From: Lantana camara
Lineage: Eukaryota > Streptophyta > Magnoliopsida > Lamiales > Verbenaceae
DNA: 64,000 nt
Direction: 5' to 3'
Assembly (NCBI GenBank): GCA_037501455.1
Contig: CM074858.1
Location: 19,828,501 to 19,892,500 of the forward strand
The notes under the pieces are model-generated. The model had not been told where the DNA came from. It searched no databases and was given only the letters and a program-made list of their open reading frames with translations. The number at the start of each line of letters is the position of its first letter. The stretch's first letter is position 1. The position numbers and the translations under genes were made by a program. Below are positions 12,391-24,666 of this stretch, piece after piece.

Positions 12391-12557
12391 AGCTATAAAG
12401 AAGATACCACAGATATGAAATCCAGATAACAGAACCATGCAATTTCCAAATATCCTGTCTCGATGCAATATTAGAATGATCTTAGATACAATGCGTGAAC
12501 AATCCATTAAGCAACATGAGAGCAATCTAGGTTAAGACTCTTCTTACTTAACCCGAT

Positions 12558-12569
12558 GCTTTGAAACCA
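12558..12569 (-). promoter_or_regulatory. Degenerate primer binding site of chromovirus A
   Basis: Minus strand reads TGGTTTCAAAGC, two changes from the initiator-Met tRNA site TGGTATCAGAGC that chromovirus D keeps at 35315. It lies 8 bp inside the LTR end at 12578, the same distance as in D. Confidence 0.8.
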
Positions 12570-12577
12570 CCTCAGGC

Positions 12578-15500
12578 TGTAATGCCCCCACCCGTACTGG
12601 AACATGAGGAGAGCGGCGTCTCAACCCCCGTACTGAAGCACCTCTCAAGTAATGGTGTGAGCCATCACTCAAGAAATACTCCAGCGAACGGCTGTCTATT
12701 TCAGAACTATACATGTATAACGATGTGGCTATGCAACGGAAAATCAGAGAATTTTAAAACCTTTCAAAACATGTGCGTGATGGCATGTAACAAGCAAGAA
12801 CATATTGATCGTGCAAGAGAGACTTGGCATATCAGAACATGTAACATATCTACGTATAAGCACCCAAATAGCAGAGTTCATAATATCGGTAACAGAGTAG
12901 CAGAAAGAGTATAACAAAGATACTCAAGTATTCAGAAACATAAAGTAATGCATCCATAAAACATATGCAGGAGATAACAAAAAGTAATACTAAGTCCTGA
13001 CAGAAATAAAGTGACAATCTAGAGCTTCAAGATACCTCTAGACTGCGGCTGCAAGACCTGAAACCATGAGGCAAGAAAACAGGAGAGCTATTAGTCAAAA
13101 GGACTAAGTGAGGGAATACTTTAAAGAAAGTACTGAATGATAAAGAACTTGAAGTGTAGTTCAGAACTGTTAATGAAATGCTTTAAAGAAGAACTTGAAA
13201 CAAGTTCGATTGATAAAACTATTTGAACGCAATGCTGTAAAAGAATATGAGTTTCAAAACTCTTTTCATGAATGCTATCACACGCACACACATATGCTGT
13301 AGATGGTTCATAGCTCTTTCATAAAACAGGATAAGGGTAAAGTGAACTTTTCCAAATATGAACCATCCTTTATGAAATAGAATTTTGCCCGTAAGCTAGG
13401 CTTCTCCATCCTTACTCCAGAATACATGATTTCGTAGTGTATCGGATCGAGGTCAACAATAACTCCACACACAATAGAGTATCGGACTAAGGTCAACAAT
13501 ACCCCACTTACACACAAACATGCACCATCCTCCACCGGTTGTCACTTCGGGTAGCTAGGCCTAGGCGACCTGTAAACATGTAATGGGAACAGATTTGCTG
13601 TCCGTTCCCAGACAGATTGTCCCGAATTAAAAAACCTCCTGTTAAAAGTCGGTGTCAATTGTCTAATTGTGGCGGCCGGTATTGGTGATGTCGTTGGCGC
13701 ACACCTCGTGAACATCACCTCCACACATAACCACCAGGCCCAAACTGTAAACTGTATGCTTGCATTTTAAGATTAGCAGTGACTAGAGTACCACTCCGGG
13801 TGCTAACTATAACATGTGAAACTGTCTGTAAACATATGATGTTGTCTGTAAAACATGTGATGTTGTCTATAAAACATGTGAAACTGTACTTTGAAAACAT
13901 ATGCAGAACATGTAGCTGTCTTTGAACAATAATACAGAACTTTGGAAAACATGTGCTGTTGACCAAGTTATACTATTAAAGTATGAATGATCCTTTCAAA
14001 AGAATGTCCCGATAAAAGGGATAGTTCAAAACGAGGTTTAGCTTTGAATTTCAAAACGTATGATACTAAAATAGAATCATGGTTCCAGTTGGAAAACGTT
14101 TTAACTTCACCTCACCTAATAGTAACAAAAGGTAGGTAGACAGATTACACGGTGCCTTGGGGATCCCAGTGCTCGACTTTAACTCCTATAGGTGGTGTAC
14201 TAGAGTGAGTTTAAGAACTAAGACCCACTACTAACCATGATGCATATGAAATGCATGAAACAATGAACAAGGAACATGTAAAGTACATGTAACACAAGAG
14301 AGTAATACCATTTAAGGTATTCAAGAAAGGTAACACACAAAGGAATACATTAAAGTGAGTTACTCTTGACGTTGGACTATGATCTTACTATAACCGAGTA
14401 AGCTTTAGTCAAATTATGAATCCTATCGCAAACCTTAGGTTATGAAACAAGTCCACTAAAGAAAACACATTTTAGACCCTTGGATATGGAAACCCTAGGT
14501 GCAAATGTCTATTAAGAAAGCACAAGTTTTATTTCATTTTTACTATTCAAAAGTACTATTCCAGATTACTATTCGTAGTACTATTCACATGTCGGGTTAA
14601 ACCCTTACTATACACACACACACACACACGACACACACACACACCATGCACGTACACACACACACACACAAACATGGCATACACACACCCCCGAATTAAA
14701 CTATGATCTTGATTATAACCTATAGTTTCAAGTTCATGTTAATATAATCAAGTGTGATCTAGGTTAAAGGTATAACCTATGGTTAAGATATCCAATTAAG
14801 GCATAAGATCAAGTTATGAAATACTATTCTATCTTAGGTTATAACATGTGACACTATTAAAGTGTATAACATATGATCAAGGCTTTAATCCATTAATCCA
14901 TATCATATCATAAGCTCAATTCATAAATCAAGAATCATATAACAATGTGACAACATGTCACAACATATATCATATCATATCATGAACCTTAGGCATGTAA
15001 CATGTAATAATTAAATTCAATATCAACATGTAACAAGTTGGGACATAATTAATCATAGAATACCATTCCATTAGCTAACATGCAAGAACATAATTCAAAT
15101 TCCATAATCAAGTATCAATTCTCATAATATAACAACCATATCACAAGATCATAGTATATACTAGAGCATATCATAACATATTCAAGCATATACTAAACAA
15201 TTAAAACATATAAACATATATTCAAACATATCATGAAAACTATATAATAAATGCATAAAATAAAATCCTATATGGCTTAGGGAAGACCCTAAGACCCAAC
15301 CTAAACATAATATAAACAAACCATAACATAAAAACATAAACTAACTAAAACATAACATAAACTAAAGCATAAAATAAATAAAACTAACCTAGCTCAAGGG
15401 GGGGTGGCCGACGGCCAAAGAGGGGAAAGAGAGGAAGAAGAAAGGGAGTTGTCAACACAACTTTCAGCAAGGAATGAAATGCCTCTTGCCGTCTATTTAT

Positions 15501-16573
15501 AGTTGAAGATAAGCCCCTCACCTTGGAAATGAAATGTAAGGAAGGGTATAAGAGCAAAAGTGGGATAGCTTCTCTTGAAAGCTTCATCATTCATGAAACA
15601 AAATTGGGACTGCTGGGGGCTATTTCGGTAATTTCACTGCCTAAACATGAAGGTAAGTGGCTGGAAGTATAACCATTCCATCCGGGCAAAAATTAGCTTC
15701 GAAACACATATTCATACGTCGAAATCGGATTTACCGTTTGAAAGATACATTAGTTTAGTGACTAAAAGTTTTGAGCTCGAAACTTAACTCGAGCGAAAAA
15801 CGACTTTCTAGAATGATTTTCAAGTCCGGATTGTTTCCAAAATTCAAGAAATAAATTGAGAAGCGTTTTGAGTCCAATATCGACTATAAAACATTTTATC
15901 GTTAAAAAGTTGAAAACGTAGAATGAATAGTAAATTCTTACGTACAAGCGTACGCTTCGAAATTTCAAACTAGGGTTTGAATCAAGAGTTGTAAAACATC
16001 TCAAAAATCTTCAAATAGCTCAAGTAGTGCATATCCGAAGAGAAAACATTTTCCGAATGAAAACCGTTCGTAGAAGGAATAGTGAACTAGGGTTTTCGTA
16101 AACATTTTCAATAAAACCAAAGCTCAAAATAGATTTCCAAGTCAAGAATGATTTCAAAAGACTCGTCTCGACTCAAGGGTCTATTTGACTGTAAACTTGG
16201 GTAGGAAAGGTATCAGAATCAAAAGCTCATTTTTAGATGAATAGTAACTTTGGTTGATAAGTTCCAAAAGTGCCCTTATGGTTCAAGAAAGACTCTCTGA
16301 GCTTGGGAAACAATTTCAAACGATTGGGAAACATGTATGGTGAACCTCTAGGGTTCGAGTAACAATATGAACAAGGTAGGCTCGGGTTATGAATAGTAAA
16401 CTATATCCAAGGTCAAGAATTCCCCCTCAAAACATGTTAGATCATATACGAGCACAAAGTTCATGTAAGAATGCAATGCATGAAGGTTCAAAAAGTTGGA
16501 TCACGGTCTATAAACGCTTTACCAATGCCCTTAGCTTACCGTTTTCATCCAGGCCCTATTTTGGGCTGTTACA
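12578..16573 (-). mobile_element. Complete LTR (3996 bp), 5' LTR of chromovirus A
   Basis: Ends are TGTAACAGCCC (minus strand, at 16573) and GGGGGCATTACA (at 12578). A TATA box lies at 15494-15501 (minus strand TATAAATA) and a CA microsatellite at about 14612-14690. The stem-loop TTAGTC/GACTAA (13091-13107) lies near the 3' end. The left flank is a primer site and leader; the right flank is the 3' end of another internal region (chromodomain and polypurine tract). This one LTR therefore joins two internal regions. Open frames within it have no family motifs. Confidence 0.9.
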
Positions 16574-16797
16574 ATCACCCCTCCTTAAAGAGAATTTGTC
16601 CTCAGATTCTTCCGCTGTAACTGCAAACAACTCGGGGTGATGCTTCTGCATTTTCTCTTCTCTGTCCCAGGTTGCCTCTTCTGTCCCATGTCCCTTCCAA
16701 ACGACTTTAACCAAAGGAATTTTCCTATTCCTCAGCTCTTGAAACTTCCTATCTAGAATCTTAGTGGGCTTCAAAACATAAGTCAAATCTGGTTCCA
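16574..16797 (-). pseudogene. Chromodomain and polypurine tract fragment of a second chromovirus copy
   Basis: The minus-strand frame contains the chromodomain residues LVKVVWKGHGTEEATW and the tail up to the polypurine tract, which abuts the LTR at 16573. It matches 41050-41266 of chromovirus D. The match ends sharply at 16797, where GC-rich copia-LTR DNA begins. No further part of this copy is visible, so it is a deletion remnant of an element in the same orientation as chromovirus A. Confidence 0.85.
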
Positions 16798-18017
16798 GGC
16801 GAGAGCAGCAGCAGCCCCGCAGGGGCGCACGAGCTTGTGCGCACTCGGAGGCCCGTGCTTGCCCCATGCACGGTTCGTGCCCGGCTATGCAATCCGTTCC
16901 GGTTTCGTAACGTGATTTTCCCCAAAATCCAGATTCAGTTTCGAATTAAAGCAGTTCTCAACAAACCAGATTCAAACAGTTTAAAGCAAGATTTATTCGG
17001 GAAATAATTTTTCGTAATCTAGCAATGGATGTGTGACCCTTAGCCGAATAACGAAATGAATCGAAGAACCTTTCAGTCAATAACATACAGTGAAATACGA
17101 TCCTCCTACAACTCGATCTCTCAATCAAGAACTAAGGCATGGGAATATTCTCAGAGCCTAAATATTCTTGATCTTTAAAGTTAAGTTCGTTTCATATCCA
17201 TTTAGACCTCAATCCAAGAAAACCCCATTTTCTTGATGTCTTGATCTTTCATCCACCTTGGCCAAGGGTTTAAGTTTAATGGACTACGAACAACTCAATC
17301 AGTAAGAGATCATTCTTGTTCTTGCAACAAGTGTAGGTCCTTTGTTGATTCTACTAATTCTACATATGCCACTTGTGTAATCCCAACATAGGCCGCGGTT
17401 CAGGTGTCTATATGGCGACACCCTTTTGAGCCTATATCAAAGATTACAGAGTTAGCTCATATGAGACATTACAGAATCTCAAGTCTAAGGATTAACGAAT
17501 CACGTTATTGACCTGTGGGATATTTCCTAATCTGGAAGTTTCTAGGAGAATTCCTTTCCCATCTAGGAATGTTCTCACGCAGGACATCTCAGTGATGAAG
17601 TTCTAGGAACAATCACCCTCATGTATTATGAACGCATCATCGTATGCACTTATCACTCCATGAAACTGAGTGATCCTTCAAAAGGACATAATCACATAAG
17701 CAAGCCTCAACAGAGTCAAGATCGACACTCCCACTGTCTGTCGGACTCTCGACTTGGAGAAGTTTCTAATCCTCGCCTATCGAGTTAAGAACTTGTTTCA
17801 TGTGTCATTCCCATAACAACAAAGTTCTTAACAGCCTCATCGGATTAGAGGAGTTCAACACATGCAAAAACACAGTCAACCCAAACAGACATAAATAAGC
17901 ACATAAAGAAGTGAATGCCTATGAACAAAATCATCTCATTTATTATTCAAAGACTGTTTGTGATATTACAAGAAAATAGAAAAGTCAAAAGCTGCTTTAA
18001 GGGAACTATTCCTAACA
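16798..18017 (-). mobile_element. Truncated LTR of a copia-2-related element
   Basis: The minus-strand LTR start (TGTTAGGAATAGTTCCC) is at 18017. From there to about 17000 the sequence aligns by eye with the LTR at 24667-26952; shared stretches include TTCATATCCATTT and TTTCTTGATGTCTTGATC. It is more diverged than the two copia-2 LTRs are from each other, so it represents a sister family or an older copy. The 3' part is missing: the LTR is cut at 16798 next to the chromodomain fragment. The GC-rich stretch 16800-16880 contains several inverted repeats. No coding sequence. Confidence 0.75.
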
Positions 18018-18188
18018 AAAGCTTCATTGCATTCATTGTTGTTTTGTATATTCTGATCTATTATAAAGCTACAGGAAAGCAAAGTATATAACAAAGGAAC
18101 CGGAAACAAATCTCTACAAATCAGGCATCACGGATCCTACCATAACAGGGTAAAGTCAACTATGCCTAATATAGAAGATCTTCTAACA
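18018..18188 (-). mobile_element. 3' LTR of copia-1 (lacking about 22 bp)
   Basis: It matches the complete 194 bp LTR at 47204-47397 from TGTTAGAAGATC (minus strand, 18188) to the point where the copia-2-like LTR starts at 18017. The two copies differ at only a few positions. It abuts the polypurine tract of copia-1. Confidence 0.9.
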
Positions 18189-18199
18189 CTCCCCCTCAA
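18189..18199 (-). promoter_or_regulatory. Polypurine tract of copia-1
   Basis: Minus-strand TTGAGGGGGAG immediately before the LTR start TGTTAGAAG, a typical Ty1/copia arrangement. Confidence 0.88.
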
Positions 18200-18200
18200 G

Positions 18201-18758
18201 TTAAGTGATGGAATCTCCAATCCTTAACTTGTTCAACAAGGTCTGGAATGTCTGACTTGTGACCGCTTTGGTTAGGATGTCGGCCAACTGGTCCTCTGAT
18301 CTGACAAACGGGATAGATATGATGCATTCCTCTAGTTTTTCTTTGATGAAGTGCCAGTCAACTTCCACATGCTTTGTTCTATCATGTTGGACTGGGTTCT
18401 CTGAAATACTGATGGCAGCTTTGTTATCACACTTCAGTGGACTTGGACCAGTCGAAGTAATACCAATCTCGCTCATTAGCCACCTTAGCTAAATTATCTC
18501 AGTCACTCTTTTCGCTATGCCCCTGAATTCTGCTTCTGCCCTAGATAGGGCCACAACCTTTTGTTTTTTACTGCGCCAGGTTACCACATTTCCTCCCACT
18601 AGAGTCACGAACCCTGAGGTGGATCTTCTATCATTTGGGTTCCCAGCCCAATCAGAATCTGTGTATGCTTCTATGTGCAGGTGGCCATGCCTGCCAAACA
18701 TAATTCCTGTCCCAATTGTTCCTTTTAGATACTTAATTATCCGTACCACGGCTTCCAT
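18201..18758 (-). pseudogene. RNase H domain of copia-1
   Basis: Minus-strand pieces 18758-18489 and 18476-18201. They show the Ty1/copia RNase H features AYTDSDWAGNPNDRRSTSGF, the acidic residue in LSRAEAEF, and CDNKAAISISENPVQHDRTK, ending with DQLADILTKAV. A stop at 18757-18759 separates it from reverse transcriptase and another near 18489 splits the domain. The last stop codon lies just before the polypurine tract, so the normal C-terminus is present. Confidence 0.9.
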
Positions 18759-20306
18759 TTATTCATTCTGTGGTTTATGTATGGACTGACTAACAATCCC
18801 TACAGCATAGGCAATGTCTAGCCTCGTGTGAGATAGGTAGATCAACTTGCCGACCAGCCGTCGGTACCGTTCCTTTTCTGTTGGCTCCCCACTTTCTTCT
18901 ATCTTCAACTTGTGATTCACCTGTATAGGAGTATGAACTGGCTTGAATTCGAGCATCCCGATTTCGGCCAATAAATCGAGGATATACTTTCTCTGAGATA
19001 TAAAGATGCCTTGTTTAGAGCGCAGAACTTTGATCCCCAAAAAATACATCAGACCCCCAAGGTCTTTCATCTCAAATTCCTTGAAGAGGTTCTCTCTGAG
19101 TCGGCTTATTTCTTCTACATCGCTCCCCATAATCACCATGTCATCTACATAGAAAATCAAACACGTGATCAGCTCCCCTCGTCTTTTCAAGAACAAGGTA
19201 TGGTCAGAATTACTCTGAACATATCCATGGCGTTGCATCGCCACTGTAAATCTGTCAAACCACACCCGAGGTGATTGTTTCAACCCATACAGGGCCTTGC
19301 GAAGTTTGCAGACTTCGTTTTGAACAAATTTCCCTGTAAATCCCGGAGGGGGTTCCATATAGACCTCTTTTGAGAGATCCCCATGCAAGAATGCATTCTT
19401 CACGTCAAACTGGTGAAGTGGCCAGTCTTCATTTGCAGCTACAGACAGTAACACCCTAACTGTGTCCAATTTTGCCACCGGTGAAAAAGTTTCTGAATAA
19501 TCCACCCCAAACGTCTGAGTATACCCCTTAGCCGCTAGTCGGGCTTTGTATCTTTCCACTGACCGAACTGCTTTGTGCTTTTTGGTAAACACCCATCTAC
19601 ACCCAACCGGTTTCTTTCCTCTGGGGAGTTGACATTTCTCCCAAGTTTCATTTTTTATCAATGCCTCCATTTCTGTATTCATGGCTTTTTCGTATTCACT
19701 GTCTTGTCTGGCATCCTCCACTGTCTTTGGAATAGCTTCCTTACAAAGATTTTCAAAGAATACCTTAGCGACCCCGGACATGCTCCCCCTGACCATGTTT
19801 CCTATAGGATACTTGGAAGACCGGGAATGATGATCGGGGGAGTACCTGTGTGGTGGAATCCCTCTGTTGCTCCGCAAAGGGTACCTGTGTTCTTCTGTTA
19901 CATTCTCATAGGCCATATCAGTATTGGAGAAATCAACATCAACACGATCATGACTAACAGGAAAAGTAGGTTCAGATTCTGTTACCTCGTTATGGACATC
20001 ATCCGGAGGAGGATCATTGAGCAAGTGAGCAGTGGTACTGAGATCTTCTCTTGTCTGCATGGGGTCTGTATCTGGATAGCTCAGCCAATATAGTGATTCA
20101 CCTTGACTCTCCCCCTGATCACTGGATTGGGTGAAGAAATAGTATTCAGATTCCACGAAATCACAATCCATGGTAGCATGAATCCCTCGACTGATAGGGT
20201 CATAGCACCGATACCCCTTTCGATGTGGAGCATATCCCACGAAAACACACTTTATTGCACACGGCTCTAACTTATTCCTGTAGGTTTTTGGAATATGAAC
20301 AAACAC
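18759..20306 (-). pseudogene. Integrase C-terminus and reverse transcriptase of copia-1
   Basis: The longest open piece in the window (515 codons). It begins with the copia integrase tail (CAIKCVFVGYAPHRKGYRCY). Reverse transcriptase follows: CRWVFTKKHKAVRSVERYKA, FDVKNAFLHGDL with a catalytic aspartate, and the FYVDDMVI active-site box near 19140-19155, then MKDLGGLMYFLGI. The enzyme copies element RNA into cDNA. The reverse transcriptase core looks uninterrupted, but upstream integrase is frameshifted and a stop follows at the RNase H boundary. Confidence 0.92.
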
Positions 20307-21028
20307 AGTACAACCAAAGATACGAGGTGGTAGGGTAAGGTGGGGAGGTACGGTGCTTTGGGTTTCAAGAACGGATAGGGATGTTCGGTGGTTGAGTATT
20401 TTGGTGGGTAATCAGTTTGTGAGGTAGGTGGTAGTGGCAACTGCTTCGGGCCAGAAGTTGGGTGGAACATGAGACTCTGTTAGGAGGGCATGGGTAATCT
20501 CCATTATAGTACGGTTCTTCCTTTTGGATACCCCGTTCTGTTGGGGGGGTGTTAGGACAGGTGGTTTGATGTATGAATCCCTGTTCTTGACAAAACCTAT
20601 TCATTTCTTGATTAACATATTCCCTGCCTGTTGTCGGACCTGAGTATCTTAATTTTCTGATTAAATTGAGTCTGAACCATTTTAAAGAATGCAACAAAAG
20701 TTTCATAGACCTCGGATTGATGACGGAGAAAGTATACCCATGTCATGCGTGAGAAATCATCGATAAATAGCACAAAGTATCGAAATTGGTTATGATTTGC
20801 AACAGGGGCAGGTCCCCAAACATCCGAGTGTATCAATGAAAAAACAGTCTCAACTCTTGTATTATTCGGTTTAAGGGAAGATCTATGACTCTTAGTGCTC
20901 AAACAAGTCTGATAAGAGAAATCCACAGATTGTCCATTATGGAATAAAGAAGGAAATAAAACTTTCAAATACCCTACAGAGGGATGTCCTAAACTTCGAT
21001 GCCAAACCAGAGCTGAGTACTCGCCTGC
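20307..21028 (-). pseudogene. Integrase core of copia-1 (left of the chromovirus D insertion)
   Basis: On the minus strand 21008-20612 shows the zinc-binding HRSLGHPSVGYLK and the catalytic core (LIHSDVWGPAPV, LFIDDFSRMTWVYF, ILRSDN). Frameshifts between about 20640 and 20300 scramble the region that should hold the catalytic glutamate. At 21028 the frame is interrupted by chromovirus D and resumes at 45407. The insertion point lies just upstream of the zinc-binding histidines. Confidence 0.87.
21024..21028. repeat. Target site duplication CCTGC (left copy) of chromovirus D
   Basis: CCTGC at 21024-21028 and 45407-45411 flank chromovirus D exactly. Copia-1 sequence continues from one side to the other. 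Confidence 0.93.
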
Positions 21029-22110
21029 TGTAACAGCCCAAAACAGGGCCTGGATGAAAACAGTAAGTTAAGGCAGTGGTAAAGCGTTTATAGACCGTGA
21101 TCCAACTTTTTGAATCATCATGCATTTCATTCTTACATGAACTTGGTGCTCGTATTTGTTCTGACATGTTTTAAGGGGGAATTCTTGACCTTTGATACAG
21201 TTTACTATTCATAACCCGAGCCTACCTTGTTCATATTGCTACTCGAACCCTAGAGGTTCATCACACATGTTTCCCAATCGTTTGAACTGGTTTCCCGAAC
21301 TCAGAAAGTCTTTCTTGAGCCATAAGGGTATTTTTGCAACTTACCGACCAAAGTTACTATTCATCAGAAAATGAGCTTTTGATTCTGATACCTTTTTCTA
21401 CCCAAGTTACAGTCGAATCGATCCTTGAGTCGAGACGAGTCTTTTGAAATCATTCTTGGCTTGGAAATCCATTCTGGAACTTTGTTTTATTGAAAACGTT
21501 TTTGAAAACCCTAGTTTACTATTCCTTTTACGAACGGTTTTCATTCGGAAAATGTTTTCTCTTCGGATTTGCACTACTTGAGCTATTTCAAGATTTTTGA
21601 GATGTTTTACAACTCTTGATTCAAACCCTAGCTTGAAATTTTGAAGCGTACGTTCGTACGTGAGAATTCACTATTCATCCTACGTTTTCAACTTTTTAAC
21701 GGTAAAACGTTTTATAGTCGATTTTGGACTCAAAACGTTTCTCGATTTATTTCTTGAATTTTGGAAGCAATCCGGACTTGAAAATCATTCTAGAAAGTCG
21801 TTTTTCACTCATGTCGAGTTTCGAGCTCAAAACTTTTATTCACTAAAACTAATATATCTTTCAAACGGTAAATCCGATTTCGACGAATGAATATGCGTTT
21901 CGAAGCTAATTTTCTTGCTGTCGGAATGGTTAAACTTCCAGCCACTTATCCTCGAGCCTTGGGGGACGAAATTACAGAAATACCCCCAGCAGCCCCATTT
22001 TTACCTTCTTAATCCCTAAAGCTTCTAGAAGATACAAGTGGATGAACTCTTGTTTTGCTCTCCTACCCTTAAGCCATTTCTAGTTGCAAGGTGAGGGGCT
22101 TCTTCACACC

Positions 22111-22118
22111 TATATATA
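22111..22118 (+). promoter_or_regulatory. Likely TATA box of chromovirus D 5' LTR
   Basis: TATATATA in CACACCTATATATACCCC, about 1.08 kb into the LTR. The same box is in the 3' LTR at 42349-42356, and a TATAAATA box occupies the equivalent place in the LTRs of chromovirus A and in 47398-51292 (49732-49739). Transcription would be expected to start about 30 bp downstream. Confidence 0.6.
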
Positions 22119-22918
22119 CCCCTCTCATGGCATTTGAATCCTTGCTCAAAGTCTTGTGTTAACAAGCACTCCTCTCTCCCTCCTTTCCCCTCTTGCCGTC
22201 GGCATCCCCTCCCCTTGTAGCTAGGTTAGTTTGTTTTGTTTATGTTATGTTAGTTTAGTTTATGTTTTTATGTTATGGTATGTTTATATTATGTTTAGGT
22301 TGGGTCTTAGGGTCTTCCCTAAGCCATATAGGATTTTATTTTATGCATTTATTATATAGTTTTCATGATATGTTTTGATAGTTGTTTATATGTTTTAATT
22401 GTTTAGTATATGTTTGAATATGTTATGAATTGCTCTAGTATATGCTTTGATCATGTGATATGGTTGTTATATTATGAGAATTGATGCATGATTGTGGAAT
22501 TTGAATTATGTTCATGCATGTTAGCTAATGGAATAGTGATTTACAATTTATTATGTCACAACTTGTTACATGTTGACATGGAATTAAATTGTTACATGTT
22601 GCATGCCTAAAGGTTCATGATATATGATATGATATGATATGAGATATGTTGTGACATGTTGTCACATTGTTATATGACTCTTGAATTATGAATTGAGCTT
22701 ATGGTATGATTTGGATTAATGGATTAGTGCCTTGATCATGTTATACACTTTAATAGTGTCACATGTTATAACCTAAGATAGAATAGTGTTTCATAACTTG
22801 ATGTTATGCCTTAATTGGATCTCTTAACTATAGGTTATACCTTTAACCTAGATCACACTTGATTATATTAACATGAACTTGAAACTATAGGTTATAATCA
22901 AGATCATAATTTGATTAG

Positions 22919-23002
22919 GGTGTGTGTGTGTGTGCATGCCGTGTGTGTGTGTGTGTGTTCGTGCATGGTGTGTGTGTGTACCGTGTGTGTGTGGGTGTGT
23001 GT
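22919..23002. repeat. TG microsatellite in 5' LTR of chromovirus D
   Basis: Interrupted TG tract. The same tract is at 43158-43239 in the 3' LTR with nearly identical interruptions. Confidence 0.9.
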
Positions 23003-24661
23003 ATAGTAAGGGTTTGACCCGACCCTTTGACCCGACATGTGAATAGTAACCTGTGAATAGTAATCGTGAATAGTAATCTAGAATAGTACTTTTGAATAGT
23101 AAAAATGAATTAAAACTTGTGCTTTCTCGATAGACATTTGCACCTAGGGTTTCCATATCCAGGGTCTAAAATGTGTTTTCAAAATCTGTTTTCTTTCGTG
23201 GACTTGTTTCTTAACCTAAGGTTTGCGATAGGATTCATAATTTGACTAAAGCTTACTCGGTTATAGTAAGATCATAGTCTAACGTTAAGAGTAACTCACT
23301 TTGACGTATTCCTTTGTGTGTTACCTTTCTTGGATACCTTAAATGGTATTACTCTCTTGTGTTACATGTTCCTTGTTCATTTGTTTCTTGCATTTCATAT
23401 GCATCTTGGTTAGTAGTGGGTCTTAGTTGTTAAGCTCACTCTAGTACACTGCCTACAGGAGTTAAAGTTGAGCACTGGGATCCCCAGGGCACCGCATAAT
23501 CTGTCTACCTACCTTTGTTACTATTAGGTGAGGTGAAGTTATAAATGTTTTCCAACTGGAACCATGATTATACTATCGTATCATATGTTTTGAAATTCAA
23601 AGCTAAACCTCGTTTTGAACTATCCCTTTTATCGGGACATTCTCTTGAAAGGATCATCATACTTTAATAGTATATCTTGATCTACAGCACATGTTTTTCA
23701 AAGTTCTGCATTCTTGTTCAAAGACAGTTACATGTTTTGCATATGTTTTCAAAGTACAGTTTACAGACAGAATTACATGTTTTCAGACAGAATCATATGT
23801 TTTACAGACAGCATCATATGTTACAATTACAGTTTCACATGTTAGTTAGCATACTGGAGTGATACTCTGGTCACTGCTAATCTTAAATGCAAGCATACAG
23901 TTTACAGTTTGGGCCCGGCGGTTATGTGTGGAGGTGATGCTCGGGAGGTGAGCGCCAACGACATCACCAATACCGGCCGCCACACTTAGACTATTGACAC
24001 CGACTTTTATTAGGAGGTTTGTTAAGTCAGGACAATTTGTCTGGGAACGGACAGCAAATCTGTTCCCATTACATGTTTACAGGTCGCCTAGGGCTAGCTA
24101 CCCGAAGTGACAACCGGTGGAGGATGGTGCATGTTTGTATGTGTTGGTAAGAGTCGTTGTTGACCTTGGTCCGATAGTCTACTATGTGCGGAGTTGTTGT
24201 TGACCTTGGTCCAATGCTCTACTTTATGTGGGGTTATTGTTGATCTTGGTCCGATACTCTACTATACGTGGAATTATTGTTGATCCTGGTCCGATGCTCA
24301 ACCAAATCATGTTTTTTGGAGTAAGGATGGAGGAGCCTAGCTTGCGGGCAAAATTCTGTTTCATAAAGGATGGTTCATATCTGGAAAAGTTCACTTTACC
24401 CTTATCCCGTTTTATGAAAGAACTGTGAACCATCAACAGCATATGTGTGCGCGTGTGATAGCATTCATGAAAATGTTTTATAACGTGCATTCTTTTACAG
24501 CATCACATTCAAAGAGTTTTATCAACCGAACTTGTTTCGAGTTCTTCTTTAAAGCATCGCATTTAACAGTTTCGAACTTTACTTCAAGTTCTTTAATCCA
24601 GTACTTTCTTTAAAGTATTCCCTCGCTTAGTCCTTTTGACTAATACCTCTCCTGTTTTCTT

Positions 24662-24666
24662 GCCTC
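24662..24666. repeat. Target site duplication GCCTC (left copy) of copia-2
   Basis: GCCTC at 24662-24666 and 34798-34802 flank copia-2. The uninterrupted 3' LTR of chromovirus D has a single copy at about 44899-44903. Confidence 0.93.

Larger units (their letters stand above)
2366..12577 (-). mobile_element. Internal region of chromovirus A (Tekay-like Ty3/gypsy)
   Basis: On the minus strand this runs from a mutated primer site (12558-12569) through ORF0, gag, protease, reverse transcriptase, RNase H, integrase and chromodomain to a polypurine tract next to 2366. It is interrupted by a solo LTR at 6237-10326. Gene order and sequence follow chromovirus D in this window, which gives a direct template. 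Several nonsense codons, frameshifts and a deletion in reverse transcriptase make it non-functional. The 12578-16573 LTR is its 5' LTR and 394-2365 its 3' LTR. Confidence 0.9.
21029..24666 (+). mobile_element. 5' LTR of chromovirus D, first part
   Basis: Starts TGTAACAGCCCAAAACAGGG and matches the 3' LTR (41267-44903) until copia-2 begins at 24667. It contains the TATA box at 22111-22118, a TG microsatellite (22919-23002) and the TTAGTC/GACTAA stem-loop (24627-24643). The rest of the LTR is at 34803-35306. Confidence 0.94.

Noticed and set aside
19575..20093. 172-codon plus-strand frame
   Set aside because: Shadow of the copia-1 reverse transcriptase frame on the opposite strand.
22863..23156. 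97-codon minus-strand frame with Thr-His repeats (also 43101-43394)
   Set aside because: Translation of the TG microsatellite inside an LTR; it is repeated in both LTRs and has no other support.
24425..24613. Small frames at 24228-24613 and 44465-44850 conserved between the two LTRs of chromovirus D
   Set aside because: Conservation is explained by LTR identity; the chromovirus A equivalent (13308-13535) is altered and carries no motif.
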